Below the pieces are notes generated by a model. That model made no database searches. It saw nothing but the letters and a program-made list of their open reading frames with translations, and had not been told where the DNA came from. A DNA stretch of 64,000 bases from Phytophthora sp. 'mugwort' (Eukaryota; Oomycota; Peronosporomycetes; Peronosporales; Peronosporaceae): contig JAUCEF010000007.1 of NCBI GenBank assembly GCA_033558025.1, forward strand, positions 4,464,001 through 4,528,000. The letters run 5' to 3'. Positions 21,300 through 33,301 of the stretch are shown here, one piece after another (position 1 is the stretch's first letter; each line of letters begins with the position of its first letter). A program made the translations under genes and the position numbers.

Positions 21300-24200
21300 A
21301 TCTGCAGCGGAACGAATGAAGCACCTAAAAGTGAAGCCGAACGTCGGACAAGAGAGCCTGTTGAAGGGGGCGAAGGAGTTGACGTTGGATGCCGTCTGGC
21401 TGCAATGCCGGGCGCAATTACCTCGTGACTATGCTGGTGGAGGCTTCTCGATCGGGTGCGCCTCCTGAATGAACGGCTAGTCGATAAACCCAACGGATCG
21501 AGAACGACGACTCGCACGTCGCCAACGTCTCCGCTCCTTTCGCTAAGTACCCCCAGCGAGCCCATCGAACATAGCGAGCCCAGGGAACACAACGAGCCCA
21601 TTGAGCTCGGACACGCCGCGACCCCGGACGACGTTATCAGCTTGGTGCCGTCGCACGATACCAGCATGCTCAGCAACCAGCTCGGTGGCCGGTACGACGA
21701 TGCTGGGCTGGTGAATCAGACTGAAAGCTGTTAAGCAAGCCCCCTTCTGTCCGACAAGAAGGACAAGTACACGAGATTGCAGAATGAAGTGGCGGCCCGT
21801 TTCCCGACGTACCAGCTGGACGCATCTCGTACGGTGGAGAGCAGTACAGCTCTGCCCTCGGGCTGACCAACATAAGTGCTATATACATGGTAGACACCCG
21901 CTGTGAAATGGCACTCAATGCGACGAAGATGTCGTCAAAGTACGACTGTGCGTACGAACGCAGCGGTCAAATAACTGCGTTATCAGGCGATTGAACGGCG
22001 CCGGAACATTAGACAGGCCATGTGGCATCACCAGCCACTCCCAGAGCATACCGGTCAGGGTGCTCACTGCGGGTGAGCGAAATGTCGCTCTCGATCATCA
22101 GGATCCGGTATCCGTCCACTAGATCCAGGGCGCTGTACAACTCACACTCGGCCATGTTGTTCAACAACACATCTTTCTGCGGGACGGGTGTCTGGGCCGC
22201 CACTGTCGCGTTGTTCACCTTATTGAAAGCATGAACCAGACGCCACTTCCCGTTCGGCTTCCGAACGCAGAAGGTTGGCGTCGAGTGCCGGATTTCGATT
22301 CCGGCACCATGCCTGTCTTGGCCTTAGCGGCGAGGAAGGCAATAACGACCTCACACTGATCGTGAGGAAATGGCCATTATCTGGTGACACAGTGTTTTGT
22401 GCCTGATCCCACGATTCGGTGAGAGTTAGGACGGTGGATCCTTGGACTCCACGTCCTCAAACGCTTCATCAAAGATACACTGGATCTTTCGGGTTCTTGA
22501 AAACCTCAGAACCCAAGCGCGAAAAACGCTGGGAGAAGAATGCCTCCGGGACGTCTACCTCCATAACCGAGGAGGAATTCAATTCCTCAGGTGTGGACTC
22601 TTGCTCAAGGAGTACCACTTCTTCCGCGATCTCCCCAGCCTTCAGGTTGGTCATGAAATCTGTCCGTGCCAACTCCTTAAGTTCAGGAGCTCTGACACCT
22701 CTGGCAGCGGCTCTAGCTGGATGCCGCCTGCCTTGACCCGATGGGAGGTCTCGCCGTCGAGGAGGTGATAACTCCCTTCGTCCGAAGAACTCGGGGCCGG
22801 GGTTCCGAGTCGCTTTGAATGCGCAGTTTGAAGTGACTTCAGACTCGACTTGGGTTGTCGACTATGCCGTCAACGGCGACCGTACGTGGTACTTCGTTAT
22901 CCACGTCTGTGGGCATCTCATTGACGACACCCAAAGCCTCTAGGGCTTCGTGTGGAGCACGGTTACCCAGACAAGAAGTGCGTCTCGCTGCTTCTTCTTC
23001 AGTTAAGGTCTGTGCGACCTGGTGGAACGTGGTTACCCACACAGGAAGTGGCTCGTGCGTCTTCCTCGCCAGTTTCGGTATGGGTGACCTGGTGTGGACC
23101 TTGGTTACCCACCTGATCGGTGCCACCTGGCATCGCCACTCTTGAAGCCTTGGCCGGCGGTCTATATTCCGGCGGGGGTCGAGGGCTATTCGGTAACACT
23201 CGACCAGGTGCAGCTTCTGTTGCCACCGCTTCTAGGCGGGGGGGGAGGGGGGGTCGCTCAATACGTCAGCGGCCCCCAAAAATTCACTGGATGCTCCTGC
23301 ATCTCGGCGCCCCTTTCGGACGCCCCAGTTCCTGGCAGAGCTGGAAACATGACTCACCAATGCTCTGTCAGTAGCTGGGGGCTGGCTGGCTCCGATGGCT
23401 CATTTGTTTTTCGAGTCAGGGCATGCTTAGGATCAAGTCATACTTGGCCATCTCTAGGACAGTAAACCGCTCCATGCTGTCGAAGTCCTCGAGCTTCACA
23501 GCTAGATCCACATGGATCTTGGGAACGGTAATCACCGTTTCCATCGGCCAGTTGTACCGACACTATCCCATTGCCTTTGCTTTCTCGTAAAGCATCGGCC
23601 AACTTGTTGCTGTTCTCCGCAGCAGTCCGGTGGCGTGCGGAATTCATCGACGCCCCGGAGTCTATTGTATCCCCGTACATTTACGTGTACTACTAGCCAC
23701 CCAGCGCTGCCCTCTTCTATTCAGAGTGCGAAGACTCCCAGGGGTTAAGTCTCCATAATGCGCGCCGCCTGCGTACCGCTCATGAAGACAAAGATCATCT
23801 CGAGTAGGGCGCCCCGGCCCTACTTATGTCCTGTGTTCCCTTGCCCATGGGGTCGCGGCTTTTGCTAGCGACCATTGATCGTGATGAGTTTGGGAGGGAA
23901 TGTTTTCGTTGTCCCCCCGCAGGACAGGCACGTGCCATGTGCCTTACCTTACCACAGCTATAGCAGCGAATATCTCCTGCTGCTCCGCGAGCTCGAGTTC
24001 CATGGGAACTGGCCCGCTGGGGTCCCCCGCGACTTGGTGTCGCTGCCCCCGGCCGCATCGCCGCTGGTGTGCTCGCCTGGCGGTGACTGTACTCCTGTTT
24101 GAGAGCGACTTGGATCACCTCCTCCAGAGGGTTGGCCTGCGCACGAAATAGCTGGGTGTGGGCCTACTCTTCTTTCCTTTCGTACGGGTTTAACTCAAGC

Positions 24201-24460
24201 CTTAACGGCTTAGCTTATACCGGTTTCGGCCGTAGAGCCGAAACCTGCAGGTTGCTCCGAACGTTTTCGACGAGTCCCTGTTGGTGTATGTCGAACGCGT
24301 TCAAGCGCTCGACCTGCTCACCTTGCGTTGGCGATGCCAAGCTGTGCAAGTCATCCATGGCAGAGATGCCGGACATCTACGAACGGACTCAAACTGTGTG
24401 TCGTTCAGGTGGGGAAATCCATCCCGGCCTACGTTGCTAGGACCTCACAAAGGTTTCAGA
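21300..24460 (-). pseudogene. Ty3/gypsy retrotransposon gag-pol remnant
   Basis: On the minus strand the order is gag, protease, reverse transcriptase. Gag pieces near 24300-23960 (HQQGLVENVRSNLQ, ANPLEEVIQVALKQE) lead to a zinc knuckle, CYSCGKVRHMARAC, with canonical C-x2-C-x4-H-x4-C spacing (about 23960-23918). The aspartic protease signature DTIDSGASMN lies at about 23672-23640, followed by a broken frame. Reverse transcriptase is seen as ATVAAQTPVPQKDVLLNNM and LYSALDLVDGYRILM (22210-22100). SYFDDIF, the catalytic box, lies near 21935. No RNase H or integrase was recognised. Stops and frameshifts are frequent, so the copy is dead. A GC-rich micro-repetitive segment at 21530-21620 lies at its 3' side. 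LTRs were not identified. Confidence 0.8.
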
Positions 24461-26285
24461 TAGACATCCGCGTAGACGTGGATTGACTACTAGTACTGCC
24501 AAGTGTGACGGGGCGCAAAGTACCTTGTGCGCAGGAAGCGGAGCTTACGAAGAGTTTACAAACGCTCAGTGAACGGCAGTTCACTAGCCCCTAGCTGTTG
24601 CCAAATTAGATAGCTTTAATACTGATTATATTTGTAGGTAATTTCCTTAATGCTTCTTCATACTAACTGTAAGTCACCTACAAGGTATCCTAGATGTTAT
24701 GCTATTGGGTGGCTATGAGGTACTTGTGCCATATGTGTGGTACCCATCCGTGATGTCATTGCAGTGACGTCTTAGTGATGTTGGATACATCACTAGCGAT
24801 ACTTGAGTACATCACTCCGAAGCGTTACTAGGCACTCTTATCGTAACCTTGTTGCACAAGCCGTCCTCGCAGGGGCCCAAATGAAGGCAATCAGCAATAA
24901 GACCAAGGCTCCACCGCCTAGACTAAACAAATAAAATTATTCGGCTGCTGTACGCAAGGGCATCCGCCCGAGTCAAAACGCAGCGGCCCGCCACCGCTGC
25001 TGCCCCATGATGCGGAGATCAGCATCCTGAGTGGGTGCTCGGGCGACAAAATTCTGGACACGCTGTGAGCCGCCACGATGTTGCGGACAAGGCGCAGAAG
25101 ATTGCGCAGCTAGTGCGTGGTTTGACAGAGGGGGATGGGTGACTACGTCGCCTTTTGGAGTGCTACCGGTCCTCACACTTAGATCATCACAGTCTGTGTC
25201 GAAAGCACACAACGAAGTTCAGAAAGCGACTTGTCCGTGCTGTTCTATTTAGTCGCAAAAGTCATGAATGAGTATGATATTGGAGCTTCTCGCGCCGACA
25301 ATTGCCGACGCAACCGCAATCAAGACGGCGCGTGACCACAAACAGGTGATTTGCGGCAAGGGACCAAAAACGTGTGGCATAAGGTGCTAAAACGAATTCC
25401 ACATCGGCTTGTTGCGTGACCCGTCCGAGCTAATAACCCTTGCTAAATAGTGCGCTTGCCTCATCATGACGCTTTACAGGTTCTCGTCCGCCTAGCCCTT
25501 GTGTGAATGATAACGGTATCAATGATGGGGACACATGCTGAAGCCGAATAAACAGGGCTCTTAAACTGGCAAGACTAAGGAATCGACGATTCTCAATTCG
25601 ACCGGTCAGCGCTTGCCTCTTTTTAGTACTGAATCTACTAAAATCGACCAAAGTCTTCACTTTCCAATTAGTACTTGTAGTTTGTCGATCCGAGCATTTA
25701 TCCGAACGTTTGCCGCCATGTTAGTAATGGCTCTCCGCACGGTTACTAAAATGACATGCTTCCTTACCGAGTTCCGGTGGATGCATCATACCCCGGTCGT
25801 TGTCTGTAGTGGTTCACCAGCTGTGCGCAATAGTGTTGTTGCTAGATACGAAAAAAAGCATTTTTTGTGTTAACATGGATAAGATGTTCCACACAAGTGT
25901 GCCAGAAGTTCTGACTGAAGCTATTTGCAGCCGTAAATCCGATCTTCGTCTCTTACGGGCATTCGCCCCCAGGCTGGGGCCCAGCTGCTATTGGTGTGTC
26001 AGGTGCGAGATCAGTTCCGGCAACTACCGAGCTTCATATTGTTCTTTCTATCCCGGTATTGTCGCGGCTCGTGCGTTGCTGCTTGAAAGGTCATAATTCT
26101 GCGCCCCCCATTGGCAAGCGAGCAGTGCGATAATAGCGAGATTTGTCTGTGCATGGCTACAATACATTCTACATTGTATTGACGGAATAACTTATTATTG
26201 AGAAATCGCTCGATCCGTAAATTATAATTGGACCAGTAATAATAGTATTTATCTCAAATTGCTCTATTAGGGGAGCCAACATTGG
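24461..26285. other. Spacer with unrecognised ORF debris
   Basis: No gene can be named. The stretch around 25930-26090 reads as a possible DDE-transposase remnant in one plus frame (GHSPPGWGPAAIGVSG...), but too little is preserved to assign a family. Other frames (25000-25250) are short and unrecognised. Confidence 0.35.
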
Positions 26286-26292
26286 TTGGTTC

Positions 26293-27836
26293 TTGTTGGC
26301 CCCAAAGCTCAAGCAGCCCCGATGCTTGAGGTCCTTTGCATCATTCTCGAACTTTTACCATGTCCTCCAAGGCTCTCTCAACTTTTTCATCGCTGCCTGC
26401 GGCGACGGCGTCTTCAAGTGCAAGAGCTGCGACATCACGCGCAAGCAGACCGCACGCACAGGTTATTCGAACCTAATGAGCCATATCGTCGCCAAGCACC
26501 CGGACCATGCTGAGATCTTCGCTGCTGGTCAGCACCCACTTCCCGGCACACTAGCGCAACACGGCTTCGTCGGCGAGAAGACGATGGAGATCTACAAGTG
26601 GATGGAGTGGGTTTCATGCGCAACCATGCTCTTGTTGAGGTTGACGACCCAGTTACCCGATCGATGTCGCGGCTCCAACCAATCTCATCGAAGACCCTGT
26701 TGCGCTACAGCATCCAAGTGTCAAGAAACGTCGGCACCAAGCTTGCTAGTCGCATGGGGGACTGCTTTCGGGCTCATGTTCGACAGATGGATGTGCGGAC
26801 CGATGCACTTTGTGGCGATCTACGCAATGTACACCAAGAACGAAGAGCGTGAGCAGCCACTGTTGGTAATCTCGTCAGCCGAGGACGGCCAGACCGCAGA
26901 CGCTCATTTCGAGATGATCGAGAATGTGCTCGGGTCTACCACAAGCGACTTGACATGATCCATTTTTGTGTGGGCGACAATCGCGTCACGAACCAAGCGA
27001 TTGCGACTCGTCTGTCGGTGCCCCTTGTCGGATGTGCGAGCCATCCCATTAACCTCGCCGTGGCACGATTCATCGCCGAACATAAGGACATCGTGGACGA
27101 GGTTCAATCTCTCTGCGTTCAGCTTTGCACGCCCAACAACCACGCCCAGCTTATGAAGCATACCGAGCTAAAGGCGAAGAAAGCAAACCTCACACGCTGG
27201 TCGTCTACGTACAAGATGCTCGCTCGATACCTTAAGATCCGGGATTCTGCAAAGATGGTCTCCAGTTTAGAGGATCTGGTTCCTCGCCTAAGCACCAATC
27301 GGGAAACTGTTTAGCTTACCAGCCAGTTGAAAACACTCGACAGCGTGTGCGTCCAGCTGCAGAGCGAGCAATGCTCGTTGGCGGACGCGTACTCTTCGAC
27401 GCCGTGATGGCCAAGTATCCGTCGACAGCGGCGTACTTGAAGTCGGACGCACGTATCGTCCACTCAACAGAGTTTGAGAATGCGGATGTCAAGCTCCTTC
27501 GTGGCCAGCGTCTCTCAGCCGCCGACGAGCGGGCATTATTCGGTTCGAGCTACCAACGGTACAGCCAACAACGACGAAGGGCGCCAAGGAGAACTTAGTT
27601 GCTGTCGCTCTCCGACAAGCGAAGCGTCCGTGCATGGCCACTACGGTTACGTACCAGGACACTGTCGTTTAATTCCTCCGATCAGCAACCGGGATGAGCG
27701 ATTTTTCTCCCAGTACAAACTGGTGATGATGTCACGGCGCAGTCGTCGTCTTCCGGCTCATTTCGAGATGATTGTGTTTCTTCGTGCAACCGTGCTCTCT
27801 GGAGCTACAACTCGCCTTGCCGAGCAACACAACTAG
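26293..27836 (+). pseudogene. hAT transposase with BED zinc finger, decayed
   Basis: A plus-strand hAT protein in three frames. The first piece starts near 26293 and contains a BED-type zinc finger, CKSCDITRKQTARTGYSNLM followed by SHIVAKHPDH (about 26417-26510). The middle has FVAIYAMYTKNEEREQPLL and a second frame with FCVGDNRVTNQAIATRL, VGCASHPINLAVARF and KKANLTRWSSTYKML (26960-27225), all typical of the hAT RNase H-like core. The C-terminal dimerisation part (about 27665-27790) reads LIPPISNRDERFFSQYKLV and HFEMIVFLRA. Frameshifts near 26640, 26950 and 27400 disable it. Compared with the 29144-31727 element it is a different hAT lineage. Confidence 0.78.
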
Positions 27837-28426
27837 AGCACCTTTAACATGTAGCTAGCAAACCGAATGATAAAACACGTGATTCATCTAGTTAATAAAA
27901 GACTGTTCCTCTCCTTCACACTCATGATTCACCCCTCAGCATGCCCTCGAGGAATAAATTCCCACGCACAACGCCTACGATCCATCATGGACCCAAACAC
28001 GCGGTAGCTAACCCGTGTCGGAGGTATTATCTCTTACTAATCTCAAAAGCGTGATTTGAATAAGCGTTTTACTTGGGACACACATCGATACCCATCACAG
28101 TCACGATAATATTCAAAATTTACATACCGGTACAACGGGATATTATTACGGATATTACTGAATAACTACTGTTGTGACATCGGGTATTGCCCTTATTATT
28201 ATTGCTTTGTCGAGCCTCCTCATGTATTTCTATAGTGAATTGTCCGATCGCTGAGCGCCACTGTATTAACCCGACAGAACTGCCATTTTCGACATGTAAG
28301 CAAGCTCTCCACTAAAACTTTCATTCAATACTATCAGACGGCAGAGTGCACTCGAGCACACACATGGCTATTCATTTCGATTTAGCTACAATTGGGTACG
28401 ACAAATCCACGAAGCTCGAGCCCATT
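27837..28426. other. Spacer, no gene seen
   Basis: AT-rich sequence between the hAT remnant and the dead secreted-protein copy; nothing recognisable on either strand. Confidence 0.5.
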
Positions 28427-28443
28427 CCCATTCCGCCTTTTAT
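28427..28443 (+). promoter_or_regulatory. Relic core promoter of the dead secreted-protein copy
   Basis: CCCATTCCGCCTTTTAT lies 51-67 bp before the relic ATG at 28494. It is similar in sequence and position to the element before copy 1 (12433-12449). The preceding bases (AGCTCGAGCCCATT versus AGCTTGGCCATT) are also alike. Confidence 0.45.
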
Positions 28444-28493
28444 CTTGTCACGAAGACTTCTCACTCGGTTCCATCGATTCTTACTGGTCCAAT

Positions 28494-31400
28494 ATGTGGT
28501 GTCGTTTCGGGCTGCTTTGCGCTCTTCTTGGTGCCACTGCTTCCGCCGACAATAATGGCAGCTGGTACACGACCCCCGTCAAGATCGTCCAGGCCCGCGT
28601 TCAAGGAGACGTTCTTGTTTGGCACCCGGATGTGATCCTCTGGCTGTCCAAGTACGGTGACACCAGGGAGACTGCCTATATGAACAACCTCGACACGGTC
28701 AACATGGCGTCCGTGGAAGGTACACTCATGTATGTGCACACTTAGGGCATCAACCTGAACGAAATAGTCGGTCAAGTGCCAGCTTAAAAACAATATGCAG
28801 TACATGTGTTGTACGAAATGATCATCGTTCATCCGACCAACAGCATTAGGTACTACGAGGACCACACCCCTCCAGAGTAAGTCGATTTCGTTGCTATGCA
28901 CGGCGTCAAGTAGCACGAACGTCGGCGCTGATCTGCCGAAGGGCTGCAAGGTTTTCTATGGTCTGGACGGTACCGTGGACATCGGTCCGAACGTCGGTTG
29001 CATCCCACAGCGCTCAGACCCGCGTGCACCATATCCCCAACAACTAGTGGAGCTCGTTCCAGAATGCTTGCGTCCAGAATTACCGTGCGGACAAGTCGGT
29101 CGAGTACAGGGGGCGGTACAACGGTGGTGTTTTGCCCCATGGACAGGCATTTATAGATAGGCCATTTCCCGCTCAACAAGACAGTCGTGCCCTGTCCTAT
29201 TTTGGGAAGGCGCCCTATAGAAGTCGGTCGAGAGCGAGCGTCGACAAAACAGACAATAGGGATCCCGCGCTCTTGGTACGCCTTGTTGTTCTACAGCTAG
29301 TGACTCTCGTGCTTCTAATGGTCAATGATTGAGGTATGCCCCCTGTTGAAGCAGCTCAGTTTGGCGTCACGTGGGCAGAGGACCGTGATGCGATGGCACG
29401 TGACAACCCCCATCGAAGCGATGAGATGTCGATGCTCAGATACAAAAGCAGCCTCGAGCACTGCGTCCGGACGCTCAACTTCGTTCCAAGACGCCCATCA
29501 GCTTCAGTATGGGCTTCGTGTTTCTGAGCGACATCCCAACGAAAGTGTGGTATCTCAGTCACTTGCCACTTGTGCATTTCTTCCCACCGACTAAAACCGC
29601 TGGCAGCAAATGCAGTAAACAGCGAAAACTAAGTACTTCAAAAGATACTTTTCGTCCTGAGCACCACCGACAACATGTAGCAAATCAACACTCAGTCGAT
29701 GTGCAAACTACAAACAACTAACGCAAGCGAACCAGCGTGCATATTTCGACAACATCAAACCGCTTCGTGCCAGCATTTTGGCTTTTGCTAATGAAAAAGA
29801 AAGCACCGATTGTCGTGTCTATCGACCGTGACATTATAGATGTCGTCGTTACAAGATGATGCTTAATGATGACGATAGTAATATGGTCTGGAAGCAAACT
29901 ATGAATGTTTTGCATCTGAACGACACTGAACCACAGCTTAAAAATCAAGAACCCAGTTCAATTCTATCTGATTGTGGCCTTTTTGAGCGTGTGGATATCA
30001 TTTCGAACGGTCTTGTCGGTTTTGGCTAAGATAAGAAAACCGCACTGTCTGGCATCAATTGGATCATGCACGCCTGGACTTCCGTCGAAATGCTCGATCT
30101 GTCTGCGCGATGAACGTGCAGAAAATCGCATAAATACTACCAGAAGCTTGGACGTTTTCGATAGCGTTGAATAGGTTGACGCAGATGTCCGTATCGTATT
30201 TGAACACCAGAATTCGAATCTATCACAATCAATATTTAATAAACCTGCATTTATTACGATTCCGATGAGGGTAGCCATACTGCTGGTTATGTTTGATGCC
30301 GTCACGCAGGTGCTAGACGTGATTTGCCCATTCTGGAAAATTATTATGCTTGTATTACCAGCGATGTCGAACGTAGAATGACTGAAAATTGTAACGGACT
30401 GGCTACATGTTTGCGAACTGTGTGCGCAAGTGGGTTTATGAGAGTCTGGTGTGGTTTGCTCCAAGTGGATCTCATCCTGCAAAAATCTATCAAAGTCATG
30501 ATGGGGGTAAGTCTTACGGCTATATGACTAAGACAATTGCCCACTGGCGCCGCCAGAAGACGTTGATTAACCAAATGAAACCAACGGAACATCTTCTGCA
30601 AGATATACGCTGGGAGTCAATGGGTAGATGCTGCACCTGATTCGAAACTCACCAAACTAAACTCACAGCGTATTTAAAGACGTCAATCCGATTTGCAAAC
30701 CTCCTGATAAATGGTGGTTGGTTATTTCATCGGTCGATAAGATATCCTTTCGAGCAGTGATGCTCATCGCTAATTACCGAGCAGGAAACAGAGTTTAAGC
30801 GGTTTAGTGCCGATCTTCAAGAACGTTTCGGTGGGCTGTTATGGCCAGCACTTTCGTGAGTACACATCTTCGACATCAAGATAGGCATGTGTACTCTGGT
30901 GGGTGCACGGTATCTGTCGATCTATCCTATTTAATCTGAGATGACGATGGATTCGCCATTTTTTTCTATCATAGCTTCACTTGGATTCTCTATTTCTACT
31001 GAATTGACGATTGATTTTGCTGGTGTGGTGGCCAATTTGATCGAAGATGTAAATGGTATTGCTCTGCGGAGCTCAACGAAAACAATGAACCGAAGGAATA
31101 TGAGCTTCCTCCAGCCCTTTCTTCGGGTTTGGTGAAGTTAAAAGGTCTCGGTTTATCTGCACTATCCCAACGCATCGCGAATGGATGCAACCTCGCTGGA
31201 GTGAGATGGATATCGACACGATCGAGCAGGAGCATTCTGAATTGTACGATTGTTATGTTCATTATGACGCTTCTCGCAACAGCATCGACACCTCCATCGA
31301 TAACACCAGCGTCAACATTCTAATAAAGCTGGAATGCAGTAAAAAAAGAATTTCCTATGCTGAGAAAGTTTGCTGGTGGACTCACAACAACATTTCCAGA

Positions 31401-31933
31401 AACTTTCACTGTGGCGAGTCATTTTTCTCAGTTGAAATGGGAAAACCTCCGCAAAAAGTAACGAACAAACTTCTCTCTGGAAGGAGCACTACATACGCAG
31501 CAGTTCAGCGAGCTCGAACAGATTCAGGTCCACGATAACGAACCCCGAGAATCCCAGGCATGCGATCAATCGTCTGCAATGACTTTATACGCTCATGAAT
31601 ACAACTTACTTTCCGTTAGTCTTTGGTTTTGTATGCTGCCCTACCGATGCCCTGTACTACTCCGTCATAATGCCCTGTAGAAGCTATTTAGGTACAACTC
31701 GGCAGACGCCCGATCTGTAAATGTCTGCGTATGGGTGTCCAGCGAGATGGCGGGACCTGCACGTAGAATTACAAGATTCTGGGTTTCCTGAATATCGACG
31801 ACCTGGTCGGCATCACCAACATGGGCTACAACAACTATGAATAACTTTGCCTGAACGGCGGCATTGCGTTCAAGGCGAGGAACACCGGACAGGGTTTCGA
31901 AACGGAGCAGTGCGTCGATTTACCCTTGGGATG
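28494..31933 (+). pseudogene. Third copy of the secreted GPI-anchor-like protein, split by a transposon
   Basis: The frame opens with MWCRFGLLCALLGATASA, a still-readable signal peptide. It proceeds through VQARVQGDVLVW, WLSKYGDTRETAYMNNLD and MASVEGTLMYV before a stop at 28743-28745. Later homology in shifted frames includes DHTPPE (28860), CKVFYGLDGTVDIGPNVG (28948-29000) and an NYRADKS-like stretch up to about 29143. The gene resumes at 31728 with MGVQRDGGTC, a stop, then NYKILGFLNIDDLVGI and MGYNNYE, ending near 31933. The gap corresponds exactly to the hAT element at 29144-31727. The Ser/Thr-rich tail and the anchor region are not recognisable. It is more diverged than the two intact copies are from one another. 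It also lacks the Ala/Ser-rich spacer after the signal peptide. Confidence 0.85.
29144..31727 (+). mobile_element. Nested hAT element with inverted ends and target duplication
   Basis: This 2,584-bp insertion interrupts the secreted-protein pseudogene. Its left end begins CAGGCATTTATAGATAGG and the reverse complement of its right end begins CAGACATTTACAGATCGG, an 18-bp terminal inverted repeat with three mismatches. The flanking 8-mers, CCCATGGA (29136-29143) and CGTATGGG (31728-31735), both correspond to GCCATGGG in the intact paralogues, as expected for a degraded 8-bp hAT target duplication. Inside, plus-strand fragments resemble an oomycete hAT-like transposase. They include FLSVWISFRTVLSVLAK (about 29980), ITIPMRVAILLVMFDAVTQV, RVWCGLLQVDLIL (30440-30480) and MDIDTIEQEHSELYD (31207-31250). 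TFTVASHFSQLKWENLRKK (about 31405) is the C-terminal signature, followed by SLEGALHTQQFSELEQI. It is full of stops, so non-autonomous or dead. Confidence 0.82.
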
Positions 31934-33226
31934 ATGTCTTGCATCAACATCAACGTGGTATTGTGCTTTCGGGCGATGTTGGAAGGTGCATTTTACGACT
32001 TTAGTATATGAACTACGACCTGCCACACGTTGAAGCAATGCGGCATAACGTCAGCATTGAATTCACCGCTGTTGCCCATAGCCATAATAATGGCAAATGC
32101 TGGTGAACCTTCGTTTTGGGGGATACGGATTAAGCGGGCGCTTCGTGAGCTGAGCCGGTCCTTATCATAATATCAATACGCCACTTATTTGCCGCGATTG
32201 GAAAGACATCCCCGGGGGGATGCCCCCCCCCTTCTAACTCTCGATCCTATATTGTGATAATCGTGCCATGATTGCCTAGTGTTATATTCGACATAATGGT
32301 GAAAACTAGGAGAAGCAATCAGGAATATCCAGAGTGGCGTGCTATGATGCTAAAGATGGACTAAAAGAACCATAAACGCTTCAGCTAAATCGCATAGCCT
32401 TTCGTGCTATACTCCCACGCGCTCGTCCACGAACAAAGGCCTTTAAATGGTGTTGCCTAGTTGGGGTGTTATATCGGATGTATTGCCGCCCGACTTGACT
32501 CGAACGCGCACGAGGGAAGACGTTTTGAAATGTCCAGCCACTTAAAGCATTTCTCATAGCTGGCCCGCCATCACGTCTCGGTCTGACACTATGGGTAAAA
32601 CGTATAAAAACGAGGGGCAAGGGATGCTGTTAAACACAATGCAGCTTAGAATCCGTTGATTTCGGATTGTGTTTCGGTGATTGCTAGTGGTAATTTGCGA
32701 CCAAGTCGCTGCTGGGGGCCAACGGCCCCTACCGGAGACCAGCCTGCGGCGGTCCACAAGCCAGTTTAAACGTTGCAGCTCCTTTTCCACGGACTATAAA
32801 ATACCTGAATAGGTCGTGTTTTGGGCCAAGACTCGTGGCTCGTGACCTACAATTTCCGACATTGAGCGCCCTAATCCTTCGCGCCATCGTTGCGAGCCAT
32901 GCATCGCATGCGTGGAGCAATCCAGTTTTGCCGCGCTGGCTCGACTCGCAGTCCCGCACTATCCGCCCGGTTGCACACGGTCCTTCTTATACCTAGCCTA
33001 GGTCCTAGGTAGGTAGTTTAGAGGAAAATGATCGGGATTTGCCACGGCAAAACGACTGTTTGTGAAGCGCTTTTGTATGAAATTGTCCCCAAAACCAGCA
33101 ACTAAAAACGTGTTATAATACAAACGAAAAGTTGTTTGCGTCCGCCACTAGCAACGGTCAACAAAAAAATCAGGTCTAGATTTTGCACCCACACAAAAAA
33201 TAACATCCCCTCCAATCGATAGCCAC
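31934..33226. other. Spacer, no gene seen
   Basis: Short frames only. A G/C palindromic run (CATCCCC then GGGGGGATG) lies at about 32206-32221, followed by a C-run. Minus-strand frames at 32381-32959 have no recognisable domain. Confidence 0.5.
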
Positions 33227-33242
33227 TTCATTCCGGTTTTCG
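33227..33242 (+). promoter_or_regulatory. Putative Inr/FPR core promoter of copy 2
   Basis: TTCATTCCGGTTTTCG fits the oomycete Inr (TCATTCC) followed by a T-rich flanking element. It lies 60-75 bp before the ATG at 33302. Confidence 0.5.
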
Positions 33243-33301
33243 CCTTATCAGTGAGATATCCCCAAGGATATTTTTTTAGCAGATTCCCAATCAGGTTTAC
33301 G

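Noticed and set aside
29964..30482. 172-residue minus-strand open frame
   Set aside because: It is antisense to the hAT transposase remnant, which has recognisable motifs on the plus strand.
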